64,000 nucleotides of DNA, taken from positions 1-64,000 of the forward strand of contig CAYQNJ010000003.1 in assembly GCA_964418835.1 (NCBI GenBank), read 5' to 3'. The notes below the pieces were generated by a model. The model did not search any database, had not been told where the DNA came from, and saw only the letters and a program-made list of their open reading frames with translations. Shown one piece after another: positions 25,864-34,989 of the stretch. The translations under genes and the position numbers were made by a program. Position 1 is the stretch's first letter. The number at the start of each line of letters is the position of its first letter. This DNA comes from UBA9076 sp964418835 (GTDB lineage Bacteria > Bacillota_I > Bacilli_A > Erysipelotrichales > Erysipelotrichaceae).

Positions 25864-26018
25864 AAGTTAAGTTTAGATTAAATAATTTGGTTTTTCAATG
25901 AAATGGTTAAGACTTTACCTTCTTTTAACAAAGTTTATATATAAAGTACAAAAATCATATGATATGTATTAAAAGTTATAAATGTTGTAAAATGAATATA
26001 ACATTACGGAGGGATATT

Positions 26019-28322
26019 ATGAGTAACAGACCACATTCTAGAGAAAAGAAAAATTCTGGAAAAGAAACTTATGTATATAAAAGAGAAAAGGTAAATAGTA
26101 CTACTGGAACAAGACCTACTATTTCTAGAGCAACTCGTGCAGGAGGAGGTTTAGGACTAGGAGGAATCATCATATTTTTATTGATGATGTTTTTTGGTGG
26201 AGGTAATAGTGGAAATAATACCACGGTTGTACAACCAGTACAAAATAATACACCAGTAATTAATAACTACCAACAAAATAATAATAATCAACAATATGTA
26301 AATATTAATTCAAATTCTGTAAATAAGGAAGTTGATCCTAATGCAAGAAATAAGTACACAGAAATTATTGGTGATGGTAGTGATGAAGTAACAATAATGG
26401 TGTACATGGTTGGTTCAGACTTGGAATCAAACTATGGTATGGCTACAAAAGATTTAAATGAAATGTTATATGCGACAATTAGTGAAAATGTAAATATAGT
26501 TGTAGAAACAGGTGGAGCTAAGAAATGGAATAATAACGTTATTAGTAACCAAACAAATCAAAGATATTTAATTGGACCTAATGGTATGGTTACCCTTGAT
26601 AAAAATGTTGGATTAAAGAGTATGAGTGATCCTAGAACTTTATCTGATTTTATCAAGTATGCAAGTAAGAATTATCCAGCAAATAGAAACATATTAATAC
26701 TTTGGGACCATGGGGCAGGATCTGTTAGTGGGTTTGCGATGGATCAATATGCACCAAGAGATACAATGACAATAGATGAAATTTCATCCGCATTAAAAAG
26801 TGCTAATGTAAAGTTTGATATCATTGGTTATGATGCATGTCTTATGGCTAACTTAGAGACTGCAGTAGCAATGGAACCTTATGCGGATTACTTATTAGCT
26901 TCAGAAGATTTAGAGCCAGGTAATGGATGGTTTTATACTAATTGGATAACAGAATTATCTAAGAATACTTCAATGGAAAGTGTTGATATAGGAAAGTTAA
27001 TTATTGATGACTTCATAAGTGAATCTACTAAAGCTTCAAGAAGAGATAAATTAACACTTTCTATAGTAGATTTAGCTGAATTAAAAGGAACTATGCCTAA
27101 GAGTTTAACAGTTTTCTCTAAAAACTTATCTTCTTTAGTACAAGAACAAAACTATCAAGTTATATCTAATGCAAGATCATCTTCAAGAGAGTTTGCACAA
27201 TCACAAAGATTGGATCAAGTTGATTTAGTAGATTTTGCAAATAAGATTGGTACACCTGAATCTATCCAACTTGCAAATGCAATTAAGAGTGCAGTTAAAT
27301 ACAATAGGACAAGTAATATTACTAACGCAAATGGATTAAGTATTTACTTCCCATATGCAAGTTTAAATAAAATGAATAGTATGGTTAAAATCTATGACAA
27401 TATAGAAATGGATTCTAGCTATAGCGATGCAGTTATATCTTTTGCAAAAGTTGCTGCTTCAGGAAATATAGTTGCTCAAAACAATGGTTCTAGTGCTACA
27501 TCATTAATTGATACTTTACTAGGAAATACCTCTTCTGGTACTACAAGTAATAGTAATGATATTTTAAGTTTATTAACTAACTCAATGTCTAATCAAAACA
27601 ATAACCAAAATTCTTTGATGAGTTTACTTGGTGGTGGAGATTGGAATGGTGGTGTTGATTTAAATACAATCGCACAATTTATTGGTAGAAACCAAGTAGA
27701 TACTACTGAATATGAACTAACAGAAGTTGATGGACAAAAAGTACTTCATTTATCAGAAGAACAATGGGCTTTAATTCAAAAAATTGAATTAAATGTATTT
27801 ATAGATGATGGTGAAGGTTATATTGATTTAGGTTTAGACAATGTGTTTGAATTTAACGATGCTGGAGATTTAATATATGACTATGATAATTCATGGTTAG
27901 CAATTAATGATAATGTAGTTTCTTATAGATTATTATCTGATGAAGTAAGTGGTGATTCTTATAAAATTACAGGCTATGTACCAGCATACTTAAATAATGA
28001 ATTTGTACATATTATGGTTGAGTTTACTGATGAAAATCCTGATGGTAGTGTACTTGGAGCTAGAAAGATTTATGATGAAGTAGTTCAAGAAGCTAAGGGT
28101 ATGATCGAAATAGTTGGTGGAGACGTGATTGACTTTGTTAGTGATTATCATAGTTATGATGGAAGTATTACTGAAAGATACATTATAGGTGAACAGTACC
28201 AAGTTCAAGGTGAACTAAATATTTCAAATATAAATATAACTAATGCAAATTTAGTTTATAGCTATAGATTAACTGATATATACAATACTTCTTACTGGTT
28301 ACCAGCTATAAAAACATATTAA
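26019..28322 (+). CDS. Membrane-anchored clostripain-like (C11) peptidase
   Basis: A 767-residue surface cysteine peptidase of the clostripain (C11) family. A basic N-terminus (1-40) is followed by one glycine-rich membrane helix (about 45-63), an Asn/Gln-rich linker (about 65-105), and the peptidase domain from about 125. The catalytic His is in LWDHGAGS and the catalytic Cys in YDACLMA. A C-terminal region from about 560 holds beta-rich modules of unknown role. ATG 26019 follows CGGAGGG. It stands alone between phoP (divergent) and nrdB (convergent). C11 enzymes usually cleave after basic residues; the substrate here is unknown. Confidence 0.9.
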   Translation: MSNRPHSREKKNSGKETYVYKREKVNSTTGTRPTISRATRAGGGLGLGGIIIFLLMMFFGGGNSGNNTTVVQPVQNNTPVINNYQQNNNNQQYVNINSNSVNKEVDPNARNKYTEIIGDGSDEVTIMVYMVGSDLESNYGMATKDLNEMLYATISENVNIVVETGGAKKWNNNVISNQTNQRYLIGPNGMVTLDKNVGLKSMSDPRTLSDFIKYASKNYPANRNILILWDHGAGSVSGFAMDQYAPRDTMTIDEISSALKSANVKFDIIGYDACLMANLETAVAMEPYADYLLASEDLEPGNGWFYTNWITELSKNTSMESVDIGKLIIDDFISESTKASRRDKLTLSIVDLAELKGTMPKSLTVFSKNLSSLVQEQNYQVISNARSSSREFAQSQRLDQVDLVDFANKIGTPESIQLANAIKSAVKYNRTSNITNANGLSIYFPYASLNKMNSMVKIYDNIEMDSSYSDAVISFAKVAASGNIVAQNNGSSATSLIDTLLGNTSSGTTSNSNDILSLLTNSMSNQNNNQNSLMSLLGGGDWNGGVDLNTIAQFIGRNQVDTTEYELTEVDGQKVLHLSEEQWALIQKIELNVFIDDGEGYIDLGLDNVFEFNDAGDLIYDYDNSWLAINDNVVSYRLLSDEVSGDSYKITGYVPAYLNNEFVHIMVEFTDENPDGSVLGARKIYDEVVQEAKGMIEIVGGDVIDFVSDYHSYDGSITERYIIGEQYQVQGELNISNINITNANLVYSYRLTDIYNTSYWLPAIKTY

Positions 28323-28324
28323 AA

Positions 28325-28357
28325 AAATACCTCGTAGTTAATTCTATGAGGTATTTT
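28325..28357. terminator. Bidirectional terminator
   Basis: AAATACCTC pairs with GAGGTATTT and is flanked by A- and T-runs. It serves both the C11 peptidase and the convergent nrdAB unit. Confidence 0.75.
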
Positions 28358-28363
28358 TGTATC

Positions 28364-29410
28364 TTATAGGTCGTCTACAATTGCACTACTTTTAGCGTAA
28401 GCTGTAGATCTTGCTTCAAAAAAGTCTGTTTTGATTAAGTTTGCATTTGAATATTGTGATACCCAGCTCATATTGTCAGGTTCTTCATCATGACCATCAT
28501 ATAGTTTTTCAAATCCTAAGCTTACACATCTTAGGTTACCTAAGTATTGTATGTAATCTGTAATCATTTGTTTTGTAAGACCTTGAACATCATCTCCAAT
28601 TACATAGTGTCCCCAAGCTATTTCTTGTTCACAACCTTCTTTAATCATTGCTCTGTACTCTTCAATTCTTTCTGGTGTAAATAAATCAGGTTCTTCCTTC
28701 TTTAATTCAAGAAGGATATTTTTAAACAACCATAAGTGAGTATTTTCATCTCTATTTATATATCTAATTTCTTGAACTGATCCTGGCATTAAACCATTTC
28801 TTCCAAGATTATAAAAGAACATAAATCCTGAATAGAAGTAAATACCTTCTAATATGTAGTTAGCAATTAAAGTTTTTGTAAAAGTAAATGCATCTTGGCT
28901 TTTTTGGAAATCATTATATAGTTCTCCTATAAATGTATTTCTTTTTAATAGATGTTCATCATTTTTCCATTGGTATAATACATCAATTCTTTCTTGAGGT
29001 TCACATATTGTATCAAGCATATAACTATATGATTGAGAGTGTAGTGCCTCTTGGAATGTTTGTATTGATAAACATAAGTTTATTTCATTTGCGGTCACAT
29101 AACCTGAGATATTAGGTAGGTTAGCTGTTTGAATACTATCTAAAAATATTAGGAAAGAAAGTATTTTATCATATGCTCTTCTTTCTGCGGCTGGTAAGTT
29201 TGGATAATCCTTAACATCAGTCGACATGTTTATTTCTTCTGGTACCCAGAAGTTATTCATTGCTTGTCTATACCAATCTGACATCCATGTGTATTTAACG
29301 TTATTGAAGTCATTAAGGTTTGTAGTATTACCATTAATGATTCTTCTAGATATTACATCAATATCTCCATCTGGGTTAAATAAAGGTTTTTTAACTAATT
29401 GTTCCATCAT
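28364..29410 (-). CDS. nrdB: Class I ribonucleotide reductase, small (radical) subunit
   Basis: The beta subunit that houses the metal centre and tyrosyl radical used by NrdA to make deoxyribonucleotides under air. It is 348 residues. Metal ligands and radical site align with E. coli NrdB: Asp91, Glu121, His124 and Tyr128 in EALHSQSY, and the later ENTHLW. It begins ATG ATG after GGAGGA; the second ATG may be used. It lies 5 bases after nrdA and is co-transcribed. Confidence 0.94.
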   Translation of the reverse strand: MMEQLVKKPLFNPDGDIDVISRRIINGNTTNLNDFNNVKYTWMSDWYRQAMNNFWVPEEINMSTDVKDYPNLPAAERRAYDKILSFLIFLDSIQTANLPNISGYVTANEINLCLSIQTFQEALHSQSYSYMLDTICEPQERIDVLYQWKNDEHLLKRNTFIGELYNDFQKSQDAFTFTKTLIANYILEGIYFYSGFMFFYNLGRNGLMPGSVQEIRYINRDENTHLWLFKNILLELKKEEPDLFTPERIEEYRAMIKEGCEQEIAWGHYVIGDDVQGLTKQMITDYIQYLGNLRCVSLGFEKLYDGHDEEPDNMSWVSQYSNANLIKTDFFEARSTAYAKSSAIVDDL

Positions 29411-29415
29411 TCCTC

Positions 29416-31929
29416 CTATGCTGAACAGCTTTCACATTCGTCTATTTCTAAACTCTTACTTCTTATATAATATATTGTTTTTACACCTTTTTCATAGGCT
29501 AATATGTATAAATCTAAAATTTGTCTAAAAGTATAGTCATTTGTAATGTATAAGTTCATACTCATTGCTTGATCTACATGTCTTTGTTTAACTCCACCAG
29601 CTTTAATTGACCATGATTGATCTATTGTATGAGCATTCTTATATAACCAATGTGTTTTTAAGTTTAAATCAGGTGCTACTCTTGGTATTAAACCTGTTTT
29701 CTTTTCTTCTAAGAAGAATCTATCCATTATAGGGTCTAATCCTGCAGTTGTGCCTGAGATTATACTTGTGCTTGAAGTTGGAGCTATAGCTAATAGATAA
29801 CCATTTCTCATACCATTGTTATGAATTTTTTCTTTTAATTTATTCCATCTTTCTGAAGTGTAGTTTCTTTTTGTGAAGTAATCACCGTTATCAAAGTCAC
29901 TTCCTTCAAAATGTTTGTATTTTCCTTTTTCTATTGCTAGTTCATTGCTTGCTTCTAAAGCTGCATAATTAATGTTTTCAAATACTTTATCCACAAACTC
30001 TAAATGTTCTTCACTTTCCCATCTAATATTATTTTTAGCTAACATATGATGGTAACCAGATACTCCTAAACCAATTGGTCGATAATCTAAGTTATTGATT
30101 TGTGCATATGGTAGTGGGAAGTAATTTAGATCAATAACATTATCTAATGCTCTTACTACAAGTTTTGTAAGTTTATGTAGTTCATCACTACTTACATCTA
30201 TTTTGCCTAGTGTTAAACTTGCTAGATTACATACTACAAAGTCTCCTGGCTTTGTAGTCGTAACTACAACTTTTTCACCATTTACTTCTATAACTTCTTG
30301 TTTAACAGAAGATATTTCACTCATATTTTGTGCTATTTCAGTACATAAGTTACTACTGTAAATCATTCCCTTATGAGGGTTAGGATTCATATTATTTACA
30401 TGGTCTCTATTAAATGTAAATGGTGTTCCTGTTTCAACTGCACTCTTAATAATTAATCTAATTATTTCTTTTATAGGAATAATTCTTTTTGATATCTTTC
30501 CATCATTAACACAATCTAAATATTTTTCTTTCCATGCATCACCATAGTAATCTTCCAAGTGATATCCTTTTATAGTTAATACTTCATGTGGATCAAATAT
30601 ATGCCAATCACCATTTATATTTGTTTTAACTTGTTCCCAGAAGTAATCAGGATAACATATTGCAGGGAATACATCATGTGCCTTTAATCTATCATCACCA
30701 TTGTTTGTTCTTAGTTGTAAAAACTCTGGTAAATCTTTATGCCATACATCTAAATAAACAGCTACAGCTCCTGCTCTAACACCTAGTTGGTCAACAGCTA
30801 CTGCAGTATCATTTACTAGTCTTATCCATCTAATAACTCCACCAGCGGCTCCTTCAAAGCCTCTGATACTTCCTCCTTTAGCTCTTACCTTACCAAAGTA
30901 AAGTCCCATACCACCACCTAGTTTTGAAACTTTAGCAAAGTTATCAAGACTTCTATAAATTCCATCTAAACTATCAGGTACTGTATCTATAAAACAAGAA
31001 CTTAATTGATGTATTGGTTTTCTTGAGTTGGCTAGAGTTGGAGTTGCCATTGTGACTTTTAGTGTAGATAACATATCGTAGAATTCTTTTACATATTGCA
31101 TTCTATTGTGTTTTTCAATCATCGCAAGATGTAGTGCTATTCCTAAATACATTTCTTGTGGAGTTTCTACAGGTTGATTTTTATAATCAACTATTACATA
31201 TCTTTTAATAACTAAATCTAATCCTGAATAATTGAATAAATTATTTCTAGAGTTATCTATAAATGATTGAGCTTCTAATATCTCTTCTTTTGTATAGTTT
31301 TCTAGAATATATTTGCCATATAAACCTTTTTCAGTTAAGTAAACAATTTTATCATAGAAGTTATTAAATTGTTGTTTTCTTAGTTTTTGTTTTCTATTAA
31401 ATTGAATCATTAATAATCTTGCTGCAATAAATTCCCAGTTAGGAGACTCTTTTGTTACAAGTTCTACTGCAGCCTTAATTAAAGAAACTAATAAATCTGA
31501 GTCTGCTTGACCTTCTTTAATAAAAGAATGAAACTTTTGACTTAATATTTCTAAACTATAGTTATCTTCAGGGAATTCTTTTTCTATTTTAGCTAGAGTT
31601 ATTTCTAAATCTGCTTGTTCAATAAAGTTAGATACTATTGATTGTCTGAATTCTCTTTTCTTAGATCTTGTTTCTCTATATAAGATATATGATTTAGCTA
31701 CTTGGAAATAACCTTTTCTCATCAGGCTTTCTTCCACTAAGTCTTGTATTTGTTCTACTGTTGTATTTTCTTGATGCTTAATTATATCTTCAACATCTTT
31801 TGCAATATCAAAAAGTGTTTCATCATTGTATTTAACATCCTTACAACTATCAAACGCTTTTTTAACCGCATTAACTATCTTTTCTATTTGGTAATCTTCT
31901 TGTTTGCCATTTCTTTTAATTATTAACAT
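29416..31929 (-). CDS. nrdA: Class I ribonucleotide reductase, large subunit
   Basis: The catalytic alpha subunit reducing ribonucleoside diphosphates. It is about 837 residues with an N-terminal ATP-cone (1-95) that senses ATP/dATP. Active-site cysteines are seen in QLSSCF and SSNLCTEI, and the C-terminal shuttle pair as CESC at the very end. The second ATG (31929) is chosen because AGAGGG lies 6 bases before it. No nrdI, nrdH or nrdR gene is adjacent, which favours a class Ia-like rather than a class Ib system. Confidence 0.94.
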   Translation of the reverse strand: MLIIKRNGKQEDYQIEKIVNAVKKAFDSCKDVKYNDETLFDIAKDVEDIIKHQENTTVEQIQDLVEESLMRKGYFQVAKSYILYRETRSKKREFRQSIVSNFIEQADLEITLAKIEKEFPEDNYSLEILSQKFHSFIKEGQADSDLLVSLIKAAVELVTKESPNWEFIAARLLMIQFNRKQKLRKQQFNNFYDKIVYLTEKGLYGKYILENYTKEEILEAQSFIDNSRNNLFNYSGLDLVIKRYVIVDYKNQPVETPQEMYLGIALHLAMIEKHNRMQYVKEFYDMLSTLKVTMATPTLANSRKPIHQLSSCFIDTVPDSLDGIYRSLDNFAKVSKLGGGMGLYFGKVRAKGGSIRGFEGAAGGVIRWIRLVNDTAVAVDQLGVRAGAVAVYLDVWHKDLPEFLQLRTNNGDDRLKAHDVFPAICYPDYFWEQVKTNINGDWHIFDPHEVLTIKGYHLEDYYGDAWKEKYLDCVNDGKISKRIIPIKEIIRLIIKSAVETGTPFTFNRDHVNNMNPNPHKGMIYSSNLCTEIAQNMSEISSVKQEVIEVNGEKVVVTTTKPGDFVVCNLASLTLGKIDVSSDELHKLTKLVVRALDNVIDLNYFPLPYAQINNLDYRPIGLGVSGYHHMLAKNNIRWESEEHLEFVDKVFENINYAALEASNELAIEKGKYKHFEGSDFDNGDYFTKRNYTSERWNKLKEKIHNNGMRNGYLLAIAPTSSTSIISGTTAGLDPIMDRFFLEEKKTGLIPRVAPDLNLKTHWLYKNAHTIDQSWSIKAGGVKQRHVDQAMSMNLYITNDYTFRQILDLYILAYEKGVKTIYYIRSKSLEIDECESCSA

Positions 31930-31990
31930 AACCATCCCTCTGAATTCTATTTATTTATCATACCTACTATATTATAAAACTTCTATTGAT

Positions 31991-32018
31991 TTGACTGTGA
32001 AAGTTTCATGAAGATAAT
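31991..32018 (+). promoter_or_regulatory. Candidate promoter and operator of the riboside operon
   Basis: TTGACT (31991-31996), 16 bases, GATAAT (32013-32018). TGAAAGTTTCA, an 11-base palindrome (31998-32008), lies in the spacer and could be an operator. No regulator gene is in the operon. Confidence 0.45.
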
Positions 32019-32055
32019 AATATGTTAATATTTAGTTAATAGGATGGTGTTAATA

Positions 32056-32928
32056 ATGAGATACTTAGTTTTTGGTTCAGCTAACATTGATAAAGTCTAT
32101 AATGTGGACAATATTGTAAGAAAAGGAGAAACAATTAGTAGCTTTAAACAAGATACTTTTACTGGTGGTAAAGGATTTAATCAAGCTATAGCTCTTGCAA
32201 GATCAGGTTGTGAAACATATTTTGCAGGTTGTATAGGAAAAGATGGTCAGGTTTTAATAAATGAATTAATTAAAGATAATATTAATATTGATTATTTAAA
32301 AAGAAGTAATAATGATAGTGGTCATGCGATTATTCAAGTTGATGCTAATGGTAGTAATTCTATTATTATTGCGCCAGGTTCTAATCATGAAATAGGTATA
32401 GAAGATATAGAAAATGTTTTATCTAATTTTGGTAAAGGAGATTTAATAGTATTACAAAATGAGATTTCAAATTTAAGTTATATAATTGATAAAGCTTATG
32501 AATCAGGGTTGGTAGTTGCATTGAATCCATCTCCTTATAATAAAATAATTAATGATGTTGATTTAAATAAGGTAGATATATTACTGGTTAATGAAGAAGA
32601 AGGTAAACAAATAAGTGGGTATGATAGTCCTACAGAAATTCTTAAAGGACTACATGAAAAGTACCCTTATATGTTAGTTGTTTTAACGATGGGAGAAAAG
32701 GGAGTGTCTTGTATTTATAAGGATGGAAATATATATAGTGAGGTTGGTGAAGTGGTGGATGCTATTGACACTACTGGGGCTGGTGATACTTTTACTGGAT
32801 ACTTTATCTCACATTTAAATACTGGAATAACTAAAGCTTTAAAAGTAGCAAATAGAGCTGCGGCTATTTCAGTTACTAGAAAAGGTGCGAGTCCTTCTAT
32901 TCCTTATATAAATGAGGTGATAGAGTAA
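32056..32928 (+). CDS. PfkB-family sugar kinase, probable ribokinase
   Basis: A 290-residue cytoplasmic kinase. The N-terminal GGKGFNQAIALARSG matches the ribokinase motif, and the C-terminal signature DTTGAGDTFTGYF contains the catalytic Asp. In this operon it would phosphorylate ribose (or a nucleoside) released by the glycohydrolases. ATG 32056 is chosen, 8 bases after AGGATGG. It is the first of nine genes; the next ATG is one base after its stop. Confidence 0.87.
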   Translation: MRYLVFGSANIDKVYNVDNIVRKGETISSFKQDTFTGGKGFNQAIALARSGCETYFAGCIGKDGQVLINELIKDNINIDYLKRSNNDSGHAIIQVDANGSNSIIIAPGSNHEIGIEDIENVLSNFGKGDLIVLQNEISNLSYIIDKAYESGLVVALNPSPYNKIINDVDLNKVDILLVNEEEGKQISGYDSPTEILKGLHEKYPYMLVVLTMGEKGVSCIYKDGNIYSEVGEVVDAIDTTGAGDTFTGYFISHLNTGITKALKVANRAAAISVTRKGASPSIPYINEVIE

Positions 32929-32929
32929 T

Positions 32930-34144
32930 ATGAATGATTTAATTAATAAAACTGTAGAAAAATATAGAAGTGAAATTATTGAATTTTCAGACTTGTTATT
33001 TAAAAATCCAGAACTAGGTTATAAAGAGTTTAAAACTAAAGAACTAATAATAAATAAATTAAAAGAAAATAATATTAAAATAGAAAAAGAATACTTAGAA
33101 ACAGGATTTCAAGTTAGTTTAGGCCAAGATTATCCCCACATAGGATTAATTGCGGAGTTAGATGCTATACCGACTTTAGGACATCCCTATTCTAATAATA
33201 TTGATAATGCTGCTCATTCATGTGGACATTTTACTCAAGTAGCAATCATGACATATGTATTAATAGTATTAAATGAACTAGATTATAAGGGCAAGGTTAC
33301 TTTATTTTATACTCCTGCAGAGGAATATACTGACTTAGAGTATAGAAACAAATTAATCGATGAAAACAAAATTAAATATATTGGTGGAAAAACCAATATG
33401 ATTGAACTTGGTATTTTTAAAGGAGTAGACTGTGTAATCCATCTTCATGCTATGGGTGGTAATTATGAGTATGGGTATAACTCTTCTCTTGCAGGTTTTG
33501 TTTATAAAAAGTTTACATTTATAGGAAAAGCTTCTCATGCTGGTGTTTCACCAGAATTAGGTAATAATGCTTTAAATATGTTTACTTTATTTAACAGTGC
33601 TTTAGGAATGTTAAGAGAAACATTTAGTGATGGGAATATGACTAGAGTTCATGGAATTCTTACAAAAGGTGGAGATTCTATAAATAGTGTTCCAAGTGAA
33701 GTTGTTTATGAATGTTATATAAGAAGTTTAAATTATGATGAAATAAGTAACATAAGCAATAAGCTTGATACAATTGGAACTCATTGTGCTAAAGCTTTAG
33801 ATGGGAATTGTATAATTGATACTAAAGATGGTTATAAACCTTTAATTCCTAATAAGATTTTAAGTGAAGTAATACATAAAAATATATTAAGGTTTGCGGA
33901 TGAAGAAAACATTATTAAAGATGAAAGAAGTATAGCTTCAGGTGATATTGGGGATGTTTCTTATTTATATCCAACTACACAATTTGGTTATAGTGGATTT
34001 AAAGGTTTGTTCCATGGGAAAGATTTTATGATAGAAAATAATGAGAAGGCACTTATTGAACCAATAAAGGTAATATTATTTAGTATTTATGACTTGTATA
34101 ATGATAAAAAATTAATGGAGAGCATTGTAAATGAAAAGAAATGA
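32930..34144 (+). CDS. M20-family amidohydrolase/peptidase
   Basis: A 404-residue metal-dependent hydrolase of the aminoacylase / N-acyl-amino-acid amidohydrolase group (M20D-like). Visible metal-site segments are ELDAIPT, AHSCGHFTQ (His ligand) and TPAEEYT (Glu pair), and a dimerisation domain covers about 195-310. No signal peptide, so it is cytoplasmic. It probably removes an acyl or amino-acid group from an imported compound. Its TGA stop is overlapped by the next gene (14 bases). Confidence 0.87.
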   Translation: MNDLINKTVEKYRSEIIEFSDLLFKNPELGYKEFKTKELIINKLKENNIKIEKEYLETGFQVSLGQDYPHIGLIAELDAIPTLGHPYSNNIDNAAHSCGHFTQVAIMTYVLIVLNELDYKGKVTLFYTPAEEYTDLEYRNKLIDENKIKYIGGKTNMIELGIFKGVDCVIHLHAMGGNYEYGYNSSLAGFVYKKFTFIGKASHAGVSPELGNNALNMFTLFNSALGMLRETFSDGNMTRVHGILTKGGDSINSVPSEVVYECYIRSLNYDEISNISNKLDTIGTHCAKALDGNCIIDTKDGYKPLIPNKILSEVIHKNILRFADEENIIKDERSIASGDIGDVSYLYPTTQFGYSGFKGLFHGKDFMIENNEKALIEPIKVILFSIYDLYNDKKLMESIVNEKK

Positions 34145-34988
34145 TATTGTAATGAATGAATATTTAACTAACTTTTTAAAGTTTGATTTAGGTCATATGG
34201 ATGTTAGTAAGTATAATAAAAAAATATTGGATATAAATTATTATAATGACCTAAATCTTGATTTATATTTCCCGGACAGTGAAGGACCTTACCCTGTTGT
34301 AATAAGTGTTTATGGTGGAGGCTTTGTGTCTGGATTTAAACAATCAAAGTTTATAGATCCAATGATTAAACCAATTAATCATGGCTATGCTGTAGTTATA
34401 CCAGATTATACAAAAGCATTGGATGCTCCATACCCTCAACCAATATTAGATTTAAAACAATGCGTTAAGTGGGTTTATGATAATAAAGACAAATATAATT
34501 TTGATTTAAGTAATATTAGTATTTGGGGAGAATCTGCAGGAGGTTATTTAGTACTTGCGACAGGTTTAATGGACAATTCATTATTTAATATTGATGAAAA
34601 ATATAAAGTACATAATATTATTTCTTTATATCCGGTAGTAGATATTGAAACCATAAATGAAGATTCTAAAAAAGTTGGAATTAAAGTAAGTGATGATCCT
34701 AATGAAGATATTTTCTCTATATTTATTGGTAAAGCTATAAATGATGAGGATAAAAGAAAAGAATCAAATCCAATTAATCATTTAAGAAATAATAGTCCAA
34801 GAATATTACTTCAACAAGGAGATAAGGATGTCCTAGTTCCATACTTACAAGCAGATAGATTGTATAAGGCAGCACTAGATAAAGAAACATATATTGAATA
34901 TGAATTAGTAAAGGATAAAGTACATACTGATCCTTACTTCTTTACAGATGATAATGTAGAAAGAATAATTAAATTTATTGAGGGATAA
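34131..34988 (+). CDS. Alpha/beta-hydrolase esterase
   Basis: A 285-residue cytoplasmic esterase of the BD-FAE / acetyl-esterase type. The oxyanion motif is YGGGFVSG (HGGG-like), the nucleophile Ser is in WGESAGGY, and Asp/His appear as QQGDKDVLVP and KDKVHTDP. It could remove acetyl or other acyl groups from sugars or nucleosides. The start ATG 34131 lies inside the M20 gene, with GGAG 10 bases ahead. Fourth-gene spacing is one base. Confidence 0.85.
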   Translation: MKRNDIVMNEYLTNFLKFDLGHMDVSKYNKKILDINYYNDLNLDLYFPDSEGPYPVVISVYGGGFVSGFKQSKFIDPMIKPINHGYAVVIPDYTKALDAPYPQPILDLKQCVKWVYDNKDKYNFDLSNISIWGESAGGYLVLATGLMDNSLFNIDEKYKVHNIISLYPVVDIETINEDSKKVGIKVSDDPNEDIFSIFIGKAINDEDKRKESNPINHLRNNSPRILLQQGDKDVLVPYLQADRLYKAALDKETYIEYELVKDKVHTDPYFFTDDNVERIIKFIEG

Positions 34989-34989
34989 T

